Below are positions 15,962-24,700 of a DNA stretch of 64,000 bases, piece by piece. Source of the DNA: Sphingomonas mali NBRC 15500 (GTDB lineage Bacteria; Pseudomonadota; Alphaproteobacteria; Sphingomonadales; Sphingomonadaceae). Both the position numbers and the translations under genes were made by a program. The stretch's first letter is position 1; each line of letters begins with the position of its first letter. The notes under the pieces were generated by a model that saw only the letters and a program-made list of their open reading frames with translations, ran no database searches and was not told the DNA's origin. The stretch is taken from assembly GCF_001598415.1 (NCBI RefSeq), contig NZ_BCYX01000009.1:1-64000 (forward strand), in the 5' to 3' direction.

Positions 15962-17617
15962 ATGGCTACCGATTTAACGGCTGATTCCGGCCAAGTGCTT
16001 CTTGCGGCCGAGTCTGACCCGACGCCGCGAGGCCGGCGTCTCGATCAGCCCAACCACCCGATCGCGAAGTTCGTGTTCGCCGCGCTGATCGTCGGCGCGC
16101 TGGGTTATGCCGGTTATTCGATCCTGGTCGACACCAACCATGTCGGCGAACAGATGGCGACGCACGTCTTCGCGTTCCTGATCGTCGCCCTGGTCATCGC
16201 GCTGGGATTCGAATTCGTGAATGGCTTTCACGACACCGCCAACGCGGTCGCGACGGTCATCTACACCAACTCGATGCCGGCCCCGCTCGCGGTAATGTGG
16301 TCGGGAGCGTTCAATTTCCTCGGTGTGCTGCTGTCCTCGGGCGCGGTCGCCTATACGATCGTGACATTGTTGCCGGTCGACCTGATCCTGCATGTCGGAT
16401 CCAACGCCGGCTACGCGATGATTTTCGCCCTGTTGCTGGCGGCAGTGCTGTGGAACCTCGCGACCTGGTATGTCGGGCTGCCCAATTCGTCGAGCCATAC
16501 GCTGATTGGGTCGGTGCTCGGCGTCGGTCTCGCCAATCAGCTGATTTCCTCGGGCTCGAAAGGCGGCACCGCCGGCGTGGATTGGAGCCAGGCCTATGGC
16601 GTGCTGTCCGGGCTGTTCTGGAGCCCGTTGATCGGTTTCGTCTGCGCCTTCCTGTTGCTCTCGCTGATGAAAAAGGTGATCCGTACGCCCAGCCTCTACG
16701 AGGCACCCCAAGGCGACGCGCCGCCGCCGGGGCCGGTCCGCGCGCTGCTGATCTTCACTTGTACGTTGGTCAGCTTCTTCCACGGCTCGAACGACGGGCA
16801 GAAGGGGATGGGGCTGATCATGCTCATCTTGATCGGCTGCGCGCCGACGGCTTATGCGCTCAACCGCACGATGCCCGCGAGCGCGAGCGCGGCGTTCATC
16901 GAGACGGCGAAGACCGGGGTGGCGCCGTTCACGGCCCGCGCCGGCATTGCCGATCCAAACGCCGATCATGCCCGCGCGACATTGGTTACCGCGCTGCAGC
17001 AGCGCAAGGCGGACGACGCGCGCGTCTATGGCGCGATCACCATCTTGTCGGCCGATATCAGCCAGCGCATCCAGGGCTATGGCACCATTTCCAACATTCC
17101 GGCGGCGGCGACCGGAAACCTGCGCAACGACATGTATCTGGTGCTCGACACGTCGAAGCTGATCACCAAGGCGAAGGACGCTGGTACGCGCTTCCGGCCC
17201 GCCGAGTTGAAGGCGATCGACGGCTATCAGAAGAACCTCGAGCTGGGCACGCGCTATATCCCGATCTGGGTGAAGCTGGCGGTCGCGGTCGCGCTCGGGC
17301 TCGGCACAATGGTCGGCTGGCGGCGCATCGTGAAGACCGTGGGCGAGCGGATCGGCAAGACTCACCTGACCTACGGTATGGGCGCAGCGGCCGAACTGGT
17401 CGCGGGTCTGACAATCGCGTTCGCGGACAGGATGGCGGTGCCGGTGTCGACTACGCACATCCTCACCTCCGGTGTGGCGGGGGCCAGTCTCGCCAATCGC
17501 GCCGGCCTGCAATTCCGGACGATACGGAACATGGTGCTGGCCTGGGTGTTGACCCTGCCGGCGGCAATGATCCTGTCGGGCGGGCTGTACTGGATTCTAT
17601 TGCAATTCGTCAGTTGA
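15962..17617 (+). CDS. PiT family inorganic phosphate transporter
   Basis: A 551-residue low-affinity phosphate (metal-phosphate):H+ symporter. Two PiT signature copies are visible: FVNGFHDTANAVATVIYT in the first half and FFHGSNDGQKGMG in the second, with the matching helices LPNSSSHTLIGSVLG and VSTTHILTSGVAGA. Between the halves lies a hydrophilic insert of about 130 residues (roughly residues 305-430, from SASAAFIETA to KNLELGTRY), probably an extramembrane loop, which makes the protein longer than the classical 490-500 residues. The start ATG 15962 lies after a purine-rich GGGCGGCGA. No PhoU-like gene is adjacent. Confidence 0.9.
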   Translation: MATDLTADSGQVLLAAESDPTPRGRRLDQPNHPIAKFVFAALIVGALGYAGYSILVDTNHVGEQMATHVFAFLIVALVIALGFEFVNGFHDTANAVATVIYTNSMPAPLAVMWSGAFNFLGVLLSSGAVAYTIVTLLPVDLILHVGSNAGYAMIFALLLAAVLWNLATWYVGLPNSSSHTLIGSVLGVGLANQLISSGSKGGTAGVDWSQAYGVLSGLFWSPLIGFVCAFLLLSLMKKVIRTPSLYEAPQGDAPPPGPVRALLIFTCTLVSFFHGSNDGQKGMGLIMLILIGCAPTAYALNRTMPASASAAFIETAKTGVAPFTARAGIADPNADHARATLVTALQQRKADDARVYGAITILSADISQRIQGYGTISNIPAAATGNLRNDMYLVLDTSKLITKAKDAGTRFRPAELKAIDGYQKNLELGTRYIPIWVKLAVAVALGLGTMVGWRRIVKTVGERIGKTHLTYGMGAAAELVAGLTIAFADRMAVPVSTTHILTSGVAGASLANRAGLQFRTIRNMVLAWVLTLPAAMILSGGLYWILLQFVS

Positions 17618-17639
17618 AGACCGGCTGAGTTCGGGGAGG

Positions 17640-17669
17640 GGAGAGCGGATTTCCGCTCTCCTTTCATTT
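17640..17669 (+). terminator. Terminator after the phosphate transporter
   Basis: Stem GGAGAGCGGA (17640-17649) / TCCGCTCTCC (17652-17661) followed by TTTCATTTA. It separates the transporter from the efflux operon. Confidence 0.75.
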
Positions 17670-17680
17670 ATGGGTTGATT

Positions 17681-17696
17681 GTTCGTTCGAACGAAC
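17681..17696. promoter_or_regulatory. Palindromic operator upstream of the TetR gene
   Basis: GTTCGTTCGAACGAAC is a perfect 16-base palindrome, ending 13 bases before the regulator start. TetR-family repressors bind such short palindromes next to their own gene, so autoregulation of the efflux operon is likely. The very short leader suggests that the start codon lies close to the transcription start. Confidence 0.7.
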
Positions 17697-17709
17697 TAAT
17701 GGGCTGCCC

Positions 17710-18342
17710 ATGGTCCAGCAGCGACTCCTAGACATTGCCGTAGATGCCTTCGGAAAGCATGGACTCGAGGGCGCCAGCACCCGCGAAATCGCAGCGGCGG
17801 CGGGGACCGCGATGTCCTCGATCACTTATCATTATGGCGGCAAGGAAGGGCTCTATCTCGCCGCCGCCGACCATATCTCCAGCCGCATGGCGGAGGGGAT
17901 GTCTTCGGCTCTTCTGGTCGAAGTTGGGGATGGCGACGCGGCCGGCGCGCGTCGGGCTGTGCACGGAATGCTGGACGCGTTGTTCGACAAGATGATCGCG
18001 CAACAGAGCGAAAGCTGGAGCCTGTTCATCGTCCGTGAACAGATGCGCCCGACGGCCGCGTTCGCGCGGTTGTTTGACGGGCCGATGGGACAAATGATGC
18101 GGAAATTGATCCGCTTCATTTGCATCGCCACCGGGATCGAGGACGACGAGGACGCGCGCGTCACTGGCCTGACACTGTTCGGGCAAGTCCTGGTCCTGCG
18201 GTCGGCCCGCGCCTCGGCGCTTCGGCTGTTCGAAATCGAAACGATCGGCGACGAGCTGGCGCAGCGCATCCGCGCCCGCATCCACGCCAACACCAACGCC
18301 ATTCTCGATGCCCTGACGGCGGAAGCAAAGGAAACGCGATGA
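17710..18342 (+). CDS. TetR/AcrR family regulator, CecR (YbiH)-like
   Basis: A 210-residue repressor. The N-terminal TetR helix-turn-helix (STREIAAAAGTAMSSITYHYGGKEGLYLAA) is complete. The C-terminal ligand domain matches the CecR/DUF1956 type (WSLFIVREQMRPTAAFARLF). E. coli CecR controls an HlyD/ABC exporter and responds to antibiotics, so a drug-responsive role is reasonable here. It is the first gene of an operon with HlyD adaptor, DHA2 permease and outer-membrane factor, and its stop overlaps the adaptor start by 4 bases (ATGA). ATG 17710 has a poor ribosome-binding site, but no other start exists upstream in frame. Confidence 0.9.
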   Translation: MVQQRLLDIAVDAFGKHGLEGASTREIAAAAGTAMSSITYHYGGKEGLYLAAADHISSRMAEGMSSALLVEVGDGDAAGARRAVHGMLDALFDKMIAQQSESWSLFIVREQMRPTAAFARLFDGPMGQMMRKLIRFICIATGIEDDEDARVTGLTLFGQVLVLRSARASALRLFEIETIGDELAQRIRARIHANTNAILDALTAEAKETR

Positions 18343-19466
18343 GCGACGATACCCAGCCACCGGCGGCCCCCGATCAGCCCGAAGCAGGGGACGAGGCCAG
18401 GGAAAATGCCAAGGCCAAGGACGCCACGCCGATCTATCGCCGGCCGTTCTTCTGGGTGCTGATCCTCGTCGCGGGGGTCGCGGTGGTAGGCGGGACGCTC
18501 TACTACCTGCATTCGCGCCAGTTCGAAGCGACCGACGATGCATTCGTCGACGCGCACATCGTGCGAATTGCGCCTGAAGTGGCGGGCACGCTGATCGATG
18601 TCGCCGATCTCGACAACCGCCACGTCAATGCCGGTCAGTTGCTCGCGGTGATCAAGCCCACAGGCCCCGAAGCGCAGCTCGCCGAAGCCAGTGCCGGCGT
18701 GGATCAGGCTATCGCGCAGCTGCAACAGGCGCAGGCGCAGGTCAGCAGCGCGATCGCCACGCGCAATCAGTCGGCGGCGGAAGCGCAAGCCCCGCTGGCC
18801 GCCGCAATCAAGGCCGCGCAGGATCTCGCCCGTTATCAGAATTTGGCGAGGATCGATCGCTCGGCGGTCGCCTCGACTCAGCTCGACCAAGCGCGTGCCA
18901 ACGCCAATTCGACCCGGGCGCAGGCCGATGCCGCCCGGCGCCAGATCGCGAGCGCCGACGCGCAGATCGCGGTCGCGCGCAAGCAGGTCGACGCGGCCGG
19001 CGCGGTGATCGCCGCCAAGCGTGCCCAGGTTGCCCAGGCCAATGTCACCTTGGGCAATCTCCGCCTCGTCGCGCCGGTGTCGGGTCAGGTGGTCAATCGC
19101 CAGGTCAACAAGGGATCGTACGTTGCGCCGGGCAGCCAATTGCTGGCGATCGTGCCCGACACGATGTGGGTCACCGCGAACTTCAAGGAAACCCAGCTCA
19201 AGAACATGCGCATCGGCCAGCCGGTATCGATCAAGGTCGACGCCTATCCCGATATCGAGTTCAAGGGTCGGGTCGATTCGATCCAGCGCGGCGCCGGCCA
19301 GGCCTTCGCCATTCTGCCGCCGCAGAATGCGACGGGCAATTACGTGAAAGTGGTCCAGCGCGTGCCGGTGCGGATCACCTTCGTCACCGGCAACGGCAAT
19401 CCGGACCCGCGCAATTACCCGATCGGCCCCGGCATGTCGGTGACGCCGTCGGTCAAGGTCCGCTGA
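18339..19466 (+). CDS. HlyD family efflux adaptor (EmrA-like)
   Basis: A 375-residue periplasmic adaptor anchored by one N-terminal helix (FFWVLILVAGVAVVGGTLYYL). The half-lipoyl segments are EATDDAFVDAHIVRIAPEVAG and LRLVAPVSGQVVNRQVNKGSYV, flanking a long alpha-hairpin (about residues 110-240) rich in A/Q that would contact the outer-membrane channel. The size and the TDDAFVDAH motif fit the EmrA/FarA group that pairs with DHA2 permeases. It overlaps the regulator gene by 4 bases and is followed after one base by the permease. Confidence 0.92.
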   Translation: MSDDTQPPAAPDQPEAGDEARENAKAKDATPIYRRPFFWVLILVAGVAVVGGTLYYLHSRQFEATDDAFVDAHIVRIAPEVAGTLIDVADLDNRHVNAGQLLAVIKPTGPEAQLAEASAGVDQAIAQLQQAQAQVSSAIATRNQSAAEAQAPLAAAIKAAQDLARYQNLARIDRSAVASTQLDQARANANSTRAQADAARRQIASADAQIAVARKQVDAAGAVIAAKRAQVAQANVTLGNLRLVAPVSGQVVNRQVNKGSYVAPGSQLLAIVPDTMWVTANFKETQLKNMRIGQPVSIKVDAYPDIEFKGRVDSIQRGAGQAFAILPPQNATGNYVKVVQRVPVRITFVTGNGNPDPRNYPIGPGMSVTPSVKVR

Positions 19467-19467
19467 G

Positions 19468-21093
19468 GTGGCGAGCGCCGCGGTGCCGGCCGGCGCGGCG
19501 AAGCCCGCGCGGAGCGAGGACGGCTGGGATGACGCGAGGTCGGCGGCGGGGCGGTTCAATCCCTGGCTGATCGTCGCGATCATCTCGCTGCCGACCTTCA
19601 TGGAGGTGCTCGACACCTCGATCGCCAATGTCAGCCTCGACCATATCGCCGGCGGCCTGTCGATCACCATCGATCAGGCGACCTGGGTGCTGACCAGCTA
19701 TCTGGTCGCCAACGCGATCGTCATTCCGATCTCGGGCTGGCTGTCCGATGCGATCGGGCGCAAACGCTATTTCCTGATCTCGATCGCGCTGTTCACGATC
19801 TCCTCGTTCGTCTGCGGCATCGCGCCCAACCTGACGACCCTGGTCATCGCACGCGTGTTCCAGGGGATAGGCGGGGGCGGGCTGGCACCGGTCGAGCAAT
19901 CGATGCTGGTCGACACGTTCCCGCCCCGACAGCGCGGCATGGCGATGGCGGCCTTCGCGATCGTCGTCGTGGTCGGTCCGGTGCTCGGCCCGACGCTCGG
20001 TGGCTGGATCACCGAGACGTCGAGCTGGCATTGGGTGTTCCTGATCAATGTGCCGATCGGCATCGGCGCATGGATCCTGGCCGACCTGTTCGTCGACGAG
20101 CCCAAGCAGGTGAAGCAGGATCGCGCGAAGCGGCTCGAGGGTGGCCTTCGCATCGACTATATCGGCGTGATCCTGGTTGCACTTGGTCTGGGCTTCTTCG
20201 AACTGACGCTCGACCGCGGCGAGCGCGAGGACTGGTTCGCCAGCGGCCTGATCGTCGCCACGGCGACGATCTCGGCGGTGTCGCTGGTCGCGCTGGTCTT
20301 CTGGGAGCTCAACCACAAGGATCCGGTGGTCGACCTCAAATTGTTCAAGAACCGCAGTTTCGCGATCACCACGTTGATCATGGGCATCACCGGGCTGATC
20401 CTGTTCGGCACGACCCAATTGATCCCGCAGATGCTGCAGCAAGTGATGGGCTACAGCTCGTTCGATGCCGGGCTGGCGCTGACGCTGGGCGGCCTCGCGA
20501 CATTGGTCGCAGTACCATTCGCCGGGCGCATGGTCGGCAAGGTCGATGCCCGGATTCTGCTCGGCGGAGCGTTGCTCGTGCAGGCGGCGGCATTGTGGAA
20601 CATGTCGCATTTCAGCCCCGATATCAGCTTCGCCGACGCCGCGATGGGGCGGCTCTATCAGGCGATGGCGCTGCCCTTCCTGTTCGTGCCGATCAACGCG
20701 GTCGCCTATCAGGGGCTGCCGCGCAACAAGACCGCGCAAGCGTCGAGCCTGCTCAACGTCGCGCGCAATTTGGGCGGATCGATCGGCATTTCGGCGGCGC
20801 AATCGATGCTGGCCGGCTCGATGCAACGGCACCAGACGGAGCTGGTCCAGAAACTCAACCCGCTCGACCCCAATTATACCGACTGGCTCGCCAAGGCTAA
20901 GGGCGCGTTCGCCGGGTTGGGCGATCCGACCATGCTGCCCCAGGCGGTCCTCTACCAACAAGTGCAGCGGCAGGCGGCGATGCTCGGGTTCCTCGACGTC
21001 TTCCGGTCGCTGATGGTGCTGATCCTGATCTTGCTGCCGGTGGTCTTCTTCATGAACTCGGGCAAGGGCGCGAGCGGCGGAATGGGACATTAG
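19468..21093 (+). CDS. DHA2 family MFS drug efflux permease (EmrB/QacA-like)
   Basis: A 541-residue inner-membrane proton-driven exporter with 14 predicted helices. Family motifs: FMEVLDTSIANVSLDHIAG in helix 1, WLSDAIGRKRYF (motif A) and RVFQGIGGGGLAP (motif B), and VGPVLGPTLGGWI (motif C, antiporter motif). It forms a tripartite pump with the preceding HlyD adaptor and the outer-membrane factor that follows. Start is GTG 19468, one base after the adaptor stop. The stop codon TAG overlaps the first base of the foldback element at 21093. Confidence 0.93.
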   Translation: MASAAVPAGAAKPARSEDGWDDARSAAGRFNPWLIVAIISLPTFMEVLDTSIANVSLDHIAGGLSITIDQATWVLTSYLVANAIVIPISGWLSDAIGRKRYFLISIALFTISSFVCGIAPNLTTLVIARVFQGIGGGGLAPVEQSMLVDTFPPRQRGMAMAAFAIVVVVGPVLGPTLGGWITETSSWHWVFLINVPIGIGAWILADLFVDEPKQVKQDRAKRLEGGLRIDYIGVILVALGLGFFELTLDRGEREDWFASGLIVATATISAVSLVALVFWELNHKDPVVDLKLFKNRSFAITTLIMGITGLILFGTTQLIPQMLQQVMGYSSFDAGLALTLGGLATLVAVPFAGRMVGKVDARILLGGALLVQAAALWNMSHFSPDISFADAAMGRLYQAMALPFLFVPINAVAYQGLPRNKTAQASSLLNVARNLGGSIGISAAQSMLAGSMQRHQTELVQKLNPLDPNYTDWLAKAKGAFAGLGDPTMLPQAVLYQQVQRQAAMLGFLDVFRSLMVLILILLPVVFFMNSGKGASGGMGH

Positions 21094-21360
21094 GGTCCGC
21101 ATGCAGTTGGAACGAGCATCGTGATCGCCCGGAGAAGCCCGTTGGCTAGTAACGCAGCGCAGTCGCGTAGCTATAGCTACGCGCAAGTAAGTGACGACGT
21201 CCGGCGGGCTTCTCCGGGCGACCCCTTCGGGGCGGGCCGATTTTGGCGTGGGGCGGCGTCGCCGCGTCGGTCACGATGCTTCAGCATCGCTCCCTCCTTG
21301 CTTCTTGCCCAACACCAGAATCGGCTCCGTCACGAGCTCGTTCCAACTACATGCGGACCC
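21093..21360. mobile_element. 268-bp foldback (MITE-like) element between permease and OMF
   Basis: Terminal inverted repeats of 25 bases (21093-21117 and 21336-21360, one mismatch; outer sequence GGGTCCGCATG). TTA occurs directly outside each end, which could be a 3-base target duplication. Inside are a perfect 17-base stem (21125-21141/21205-21221) enclosing a perfect 20-base palindrome (21164-21183), a CCCCTTCGGGG hairpin (21222-21232), and an 11-base stem (21236-21246/21315-21325) enclosing CGATGCT-TC-AGCATCG. No coding capacity. Lack of a transposase and the complete terminal repeats fit a non-autonomous element; a purely structural intergenic repeat is the alternative. Confidence 0.55.
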
Positions 21361-21365
21361 TTATA

Positions 21366-22838
21366 ATGCTGAAGAAACCGATCCTGCTCGTCTCGATGCT
21401 GGCGCTCGCCGCCTGCACCGTCGGTCCGAATTACACCAAGCCCGATCTGGCCGTGCCCGCGACCTATGCCGGCCCGCAAGGCGCGCCGCCTCCCGGCCAG
21501 GCAATCGATCCGGCGCATTGGTGGGAGGCGTTCAACGATCCCAAGCTGACCGATCTGATCGGACGCGCGCTCAAGGACAATCCCGATATGGCGGCGGCCG
21601 CGAGCCGAGTGCGCCAGGCGCGGTTGGGCGAAATCCAGGCGCGCGCGCAGTACAAGCCGGTGGTCAACACCGACGCCAACGCGACCGACGTCAAGTTCAG
21701 CAAGAATGCCGGCTTCGCGACCCTGGCGCGCGCCTTTTCGGGAGGCGGTAACAGCGGACCGCCTTCCGGCGTCGCTTTGCCCGGCGACAGCATCAAGACC
21801 TTCGCGGTGGGCTTCGACGCGAGCTGGGAGCTCGACGTCTTCGGCGGCGGCCGGCGCGGCGTCGAGGCGGCCCTGGCGCGCACCGAGGCGGCCGAGTGGA
21901 ACCGGCGCGACGCCGCGGTGACGCTCGCGGCCGAAGTCGCCGACGCTTATTTCGCGCTTCGCCTCGATCAGGAACAGATCGCGGTGATCGAAAGCGAGAT
22001 CGAACGGCAGAGCAGGGCGCTGCAGATCGCCTCCAACATCGCCAAGGTCGGGCTGACGCCGTCGATCGATGTCACCCGCCAGAACGGCAACATCACCGCG
22101 ACGCGGGCGCGATTGGAACCGCTCAAGGCCGATCTCGACGTGCGCAAACACGCGCTAGGCGTCCTGGTCGGACAACCGCCAGAGGCTCTGATGGGCGAAT
22201 TGTCCGGGCCGTTGCCCGCATTGGTCCCGACGCCGGAAATCCCGGCCGGGTTGCCCAGCGACCTGCTGCGCCGCCGCCCAGATATTCGCGCCGCCGAACG
22301 CAATCTGGCCGCGTCGACCGCCGATATCGGGGTCGCCGTCGCCGATCTCTACCCGAAGTTCAGCCTGACCGGGATGGCGCAACTCATTTCGACCACGCTG
22401 GGCAGCCTGTTTGCGGGCGATAGCCTGCAACTGACCGGCACCGGACAGGCGACGTTTCCGCTGTTGGATTGGGGAAAGCGCAAGGCGACGGTGAGCATCC
22501 GCAAGGAGCAGCGCGAGCAAGCGTATCAGGATTATCGCCTGACGGTGCTGCAGGCACTGCGCGACGTCGAGGATCCGTTGAGCAGAATCGACGCCGAACG
22601 CCGCCGCAATGCGCTGCTCCGCCAGGCGTTGGCCGATGCCGACCGCACCGCTGCCGCCGATCAGGCGCGATACCAGGCAGGCCTGGTCGCGCAGGATACG
22701 GTCATCAACACGCAAGTGGACGTCCTGCGCGCGAGGGAAAACCTGGCGGACAGCGACGCGCAACTGCGGCAGCTATCGGTTGCCTTGTTCAAGGCGATTG
22801 GTGGCGGCTGGTCGGAAGGCACCCCGAGCGCCGGTTAA
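21366..22838 (+). CDS. Outer-membrane factor lipoprotein (NodT/OprM family)
   Basis: A 490-residue TolC-like outer-membrane channel of the lipoprotein NodT/OprM group. Signal peptide with lipobox LALAAC at residues 13-18, then the family N-terminus TVGPNYTKPDL. Two OEP repeats follow, with LPSDLLRRRPDIRAAERNLAASTADIGVA as the standard mid-protein motif. It completes the tripartite pump with the DHA2 permease and HlyD adaptor. ATG 21366 (MLKKPILL) is preferred; ATG 21351 lies inside the right arm of the foldback element. Neither has a recognisable ribosome-binding site, which is unusual and may be a consequence of the element. Confidence 0.9.
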   Translation: MLKKPILLVSMLALAACTVGPNYTKPDLAVPATYAGPQGAPPPGQAIDPAHWWEAFNDPKLTDLIGRALKDNPDMAAAASRVRQARLGEIQARAQYKPVVNTDANATDVKFSKNAGFATLARAFSGGGNSGPPSGVALPGDSIKTFAVGFDASWELDVFGGGRRGVEAALARTEAAEWNRRDAAVTLAAEVADAYFALRLDQEQIAVIESEIERQSRALQIASNIAKVGLTPSIDVTRQNGNITATRARLEPLKADLDVRKHALGVLVGQPPEALMGELSGPLPALVPTPEIPAGLPSDLLRRRPDIRAAERNLAASTADIGVAVADLYPKFSLTGMAQLISTTLGSLFAGDSLQLTGTGQATFPLLDWGKRKATVSIRKEQREQAYQDYRLTVLQALRDVEDPLSRIDAERRRNALLRQALADADRTAAADQARYQAGLVAQDTVINTQVDVLRARENLADSDAQLRQLSVALFKAIGGGWSEGTPSAG

Positions 22839-22841
22839 CGA

Positions 22842-22875
22842 GCGCGCTGGGCAAACGCGCAGACCATTTTTCTTT
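22842..22875 (+). terminator. Possible terminator after the efflux operon
   Basis: GCGCG (22842-22846) and CGCGC (22856-22860) form a short stem, followed by ACCATTTTTCTTTT. The stem is only 5 bases, so support is moderate. Confidence 0.45.
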
Positions 22876-23285
22876 TCGCGCGGGGTTGCCACGGCGCGTA
22901 ATGGTTAGCGGCCGATTCGGAAAAGTTAATAAAAGGTTAATTTAGCGCGACTTTCGGCCGCAACGGCAGTGCCGCAAGAGAACGATCCGGCCAGACACAG
23001 AGCGACCCGCCTCCACCGCCAACTTGTTGAATCAACAAGTCAATCGGTGGGAAGCGGGCCGTCTAGAATCGCTTTACCAGGGACGAATGGTTTCGCCGTG
23101 GACGAGCGCAATGAGAAACGCGAGCATTGCTTTACTCCTAATGCGCCCACCCCGGGCACGAGCAAATTCTTAATGGGTTTTTAACTTAAAAGCAATCGCG
23201 ATTCCGGACGGTTACGTGTTTTCCCTGAGGTTCGGGCTTGGGAGCTTAAGAGTTCTTTCAGGCCCTTGGGGGTAGCAGGGCGACG
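22876..23285. other. Gene-free interval with a compound hairpin
   Basis: No convincing gene in these 410 bases. The centre holds a nested palindrome: ACTTGTTGA-A-TCAACAAGT (23022-23040), enclosed by CCACCG/CGGTGG (23013-23018/23045-23050) and CCCGC/GCGGG (23006-23010/23054-23058). It could be an RNA leader structure of the EAL gene or a protein-binding site. A 71-codon reading frame at 22969-23184 crosses it and lacks coding character. Confidence 0.5.
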
Positions 23286-24644
23286 ATGGCGCGCGACCAC
23301 ACCCCGATCAGCCCGGTCGAAGAACCGGTTGGCCAATCCGGCCTTTCGTCGACATCGCGGAGTCGTATGCGCGGTGCTGCGACGCCGTTCGCGCAGGTTT
23401 CCGCCGCGAAACCCTGGGCTGTTCAGGCGCTTGCGCAAATGACCAACCAGGCATTCCTGCGCCGGCATCTCGGCGTCGCACGGTCGAACGACATCGCATT
23501 CGACATCGCCGACCGAATCGCGGGCGCGATGCCCGGCGTCGTGGCGACGGTGATCGGCCGCTGGACAGTCGAGGTCGAAACCTGCGTCGCTGATGCCAGC
23601 CAACTTCAACAATTCTCCGATAGCCTGACCGAGGCATTGGCCGAGCCGTTCGACCTTGACGGTGAACGTCATCATATCGACCTCGCGATCGGTATCGCTG
23701 CCGGCCCCCCAGGCACGCTGGATGACGTTCGCCTGGCAGAGGAGGCCGAGGACGCGCTGGTTCAGTCGCGCAACGAGAATCAATTGGTGCTTCGCGATCT
23801 GTCGCTGGTTGACCCGATGATCGACAAGCAGGCGTTGAAGCGCGAGCTCAAGGGCGCGATCGATCGCGGCGAGCTGTTCCTGCAATATCAGCCCAAGGTG
23901 CATGTCCGCCGCCAGGAGATTGCCAGCGCCGAGGCATTGGTGCGCTGGCGTCACCCTACGCGCGGATTGATACTGCCGAGCGACTTCATTCCGCTGGCCG
24001 AGGCCTCGCGCGATATCGATCGGCTGACGCTATGGACGATCGAACAGGTCATCACCGACCAGCATTATCTCCGCGCCGACGGGCAGGAGATCACGATTTT
24101 CGTCAACATCTCTGGCCAATTGCTGAGCAATGCCTTGTTCGTGAAGCGCGCTTGCGAGATGGTCAGCAACTCAGGCGTCCCGTTTGGTTTCGAGATCACT
24201 GAGACCTCGGTGATTCGCGACCCGGTCAGCGCTATCGCCAATCTGAATATCTTCGCTGATCATGGCATTGCGATCGCCATCGACGATTACGGCGCGGGGC
24301 TGTCGAGCCTAGCCTATCTCAAGCAGCTGCCGGCGCGCGAGCTCAAGATCGACAAGATGTTCGTTCTGCAGCTGACGAGCAGCAACCGCGACCCGCTGAT
24401 CGTCCGATCGACCATCGACCTTGCCCACGCGCTGGAAATGGAAGTGACAGCCGAGGGGGTCGAGACACCGGCGGCACTCGCCCTGCTCAGCGTCATGGGA
24501 TGCGACATGATCCAGGGGTATCTGATCAGCCGTCCGATCGAGATCGAGGCGTTCCGTCAGTTCCTGCGCGATCACAAGGATGCCGCGCTGGTGGATTCGG
24601 CGCGGGCGAGCTTCCGCGCCGCTGCTTTTCGCCGTCTCGCCTGA
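23286..24644 (+). CDS. EAL domain c-di-GMP phosphodiesterase with degenerate GGDEF-like N-terminus
   Basis: A 452-residue soluble protein. The EAL domain occupies about residues 190-435 and keeps the residues needed for c-di-GMP hydrolysis: EALVRW, N in NISGQLL, E in FEITETS, the DD pair in IDDYGAGLSSL, K in LKIDKMF, E in AEGVET and Q in QGYLISRP. The N-terminal 170 residues look like a diminished GGDEF domain (LAIGIAAGP ... AEEAEDALVQSRN) that lacks the signature G-G-D-E-F, so it is not a cyclase and may sense or regulate. No membrane segment. It precedes the TPR kinase and response regulator on the same strand, 56 bases apart, so the three may form a signalling unit. Confidence 0.9.
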   Translation: MARDHTPISPVEEPVGQSGLSSTSRSRMRGAATPFAQVSAAKPWAVQALAQMTNQAFLRRHLGVARSNDIAFDIADRIAGAMPGVVATVIGRWTVEVETCVADASQLQQFSDSLTEALAEPFDLDGERHHIDLAIGIAAGPPGTLDDVRLAEEAEDALVQSRNENQLVLRDLSLVDPMIDKQALKRELKGAIDRGELFLQYQPKVHVRRQEIASAEALVRWRHPTRGLILPSDFIPLAEASRDIDRLTLWTIEQVITDQHYLRADGQEITIFVNISGQLLSNALFVKRACEMVSNSGVPFGFEITETSVIRDPVSAIANLNIFADHGIAIAIDDYGAGLSSLAYLKQLPARELKIDKMFVLQLTSSNRDPLIVRSTIDLAHALEMEVTAEGVETPAALALLSVMGCDMIQGYLISRPIEIEAFRQFLRDHKDAALVDSARASFRAAAFRRLA

Positions 24645-24700
24645 TCGGTCGTGTCGACCTTAGCGCGGTTTTAACGTCGCACGTTCATTCTGGCCACGTC

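Noticed and set aside
19453-21186. 577-codon antisense frame over the DHA2 permease
   Set aside because: Shadow of the permease; His/Arg/Asp-rich without domains.
21090-21363. TTA direct repeat flanking the foldback element as proof of transposition
   Set aside because: Three bases can match by chance (1 in 64), so it is listed only as compatible with a target duplication, not as evidence on its own.
22969-23184. 71-codon frame in the gap before the EAL gene
   Set aside because: Crosses a compound palindrome, has no ribosome-binding site, no hydrophobic core and no recognisable family.
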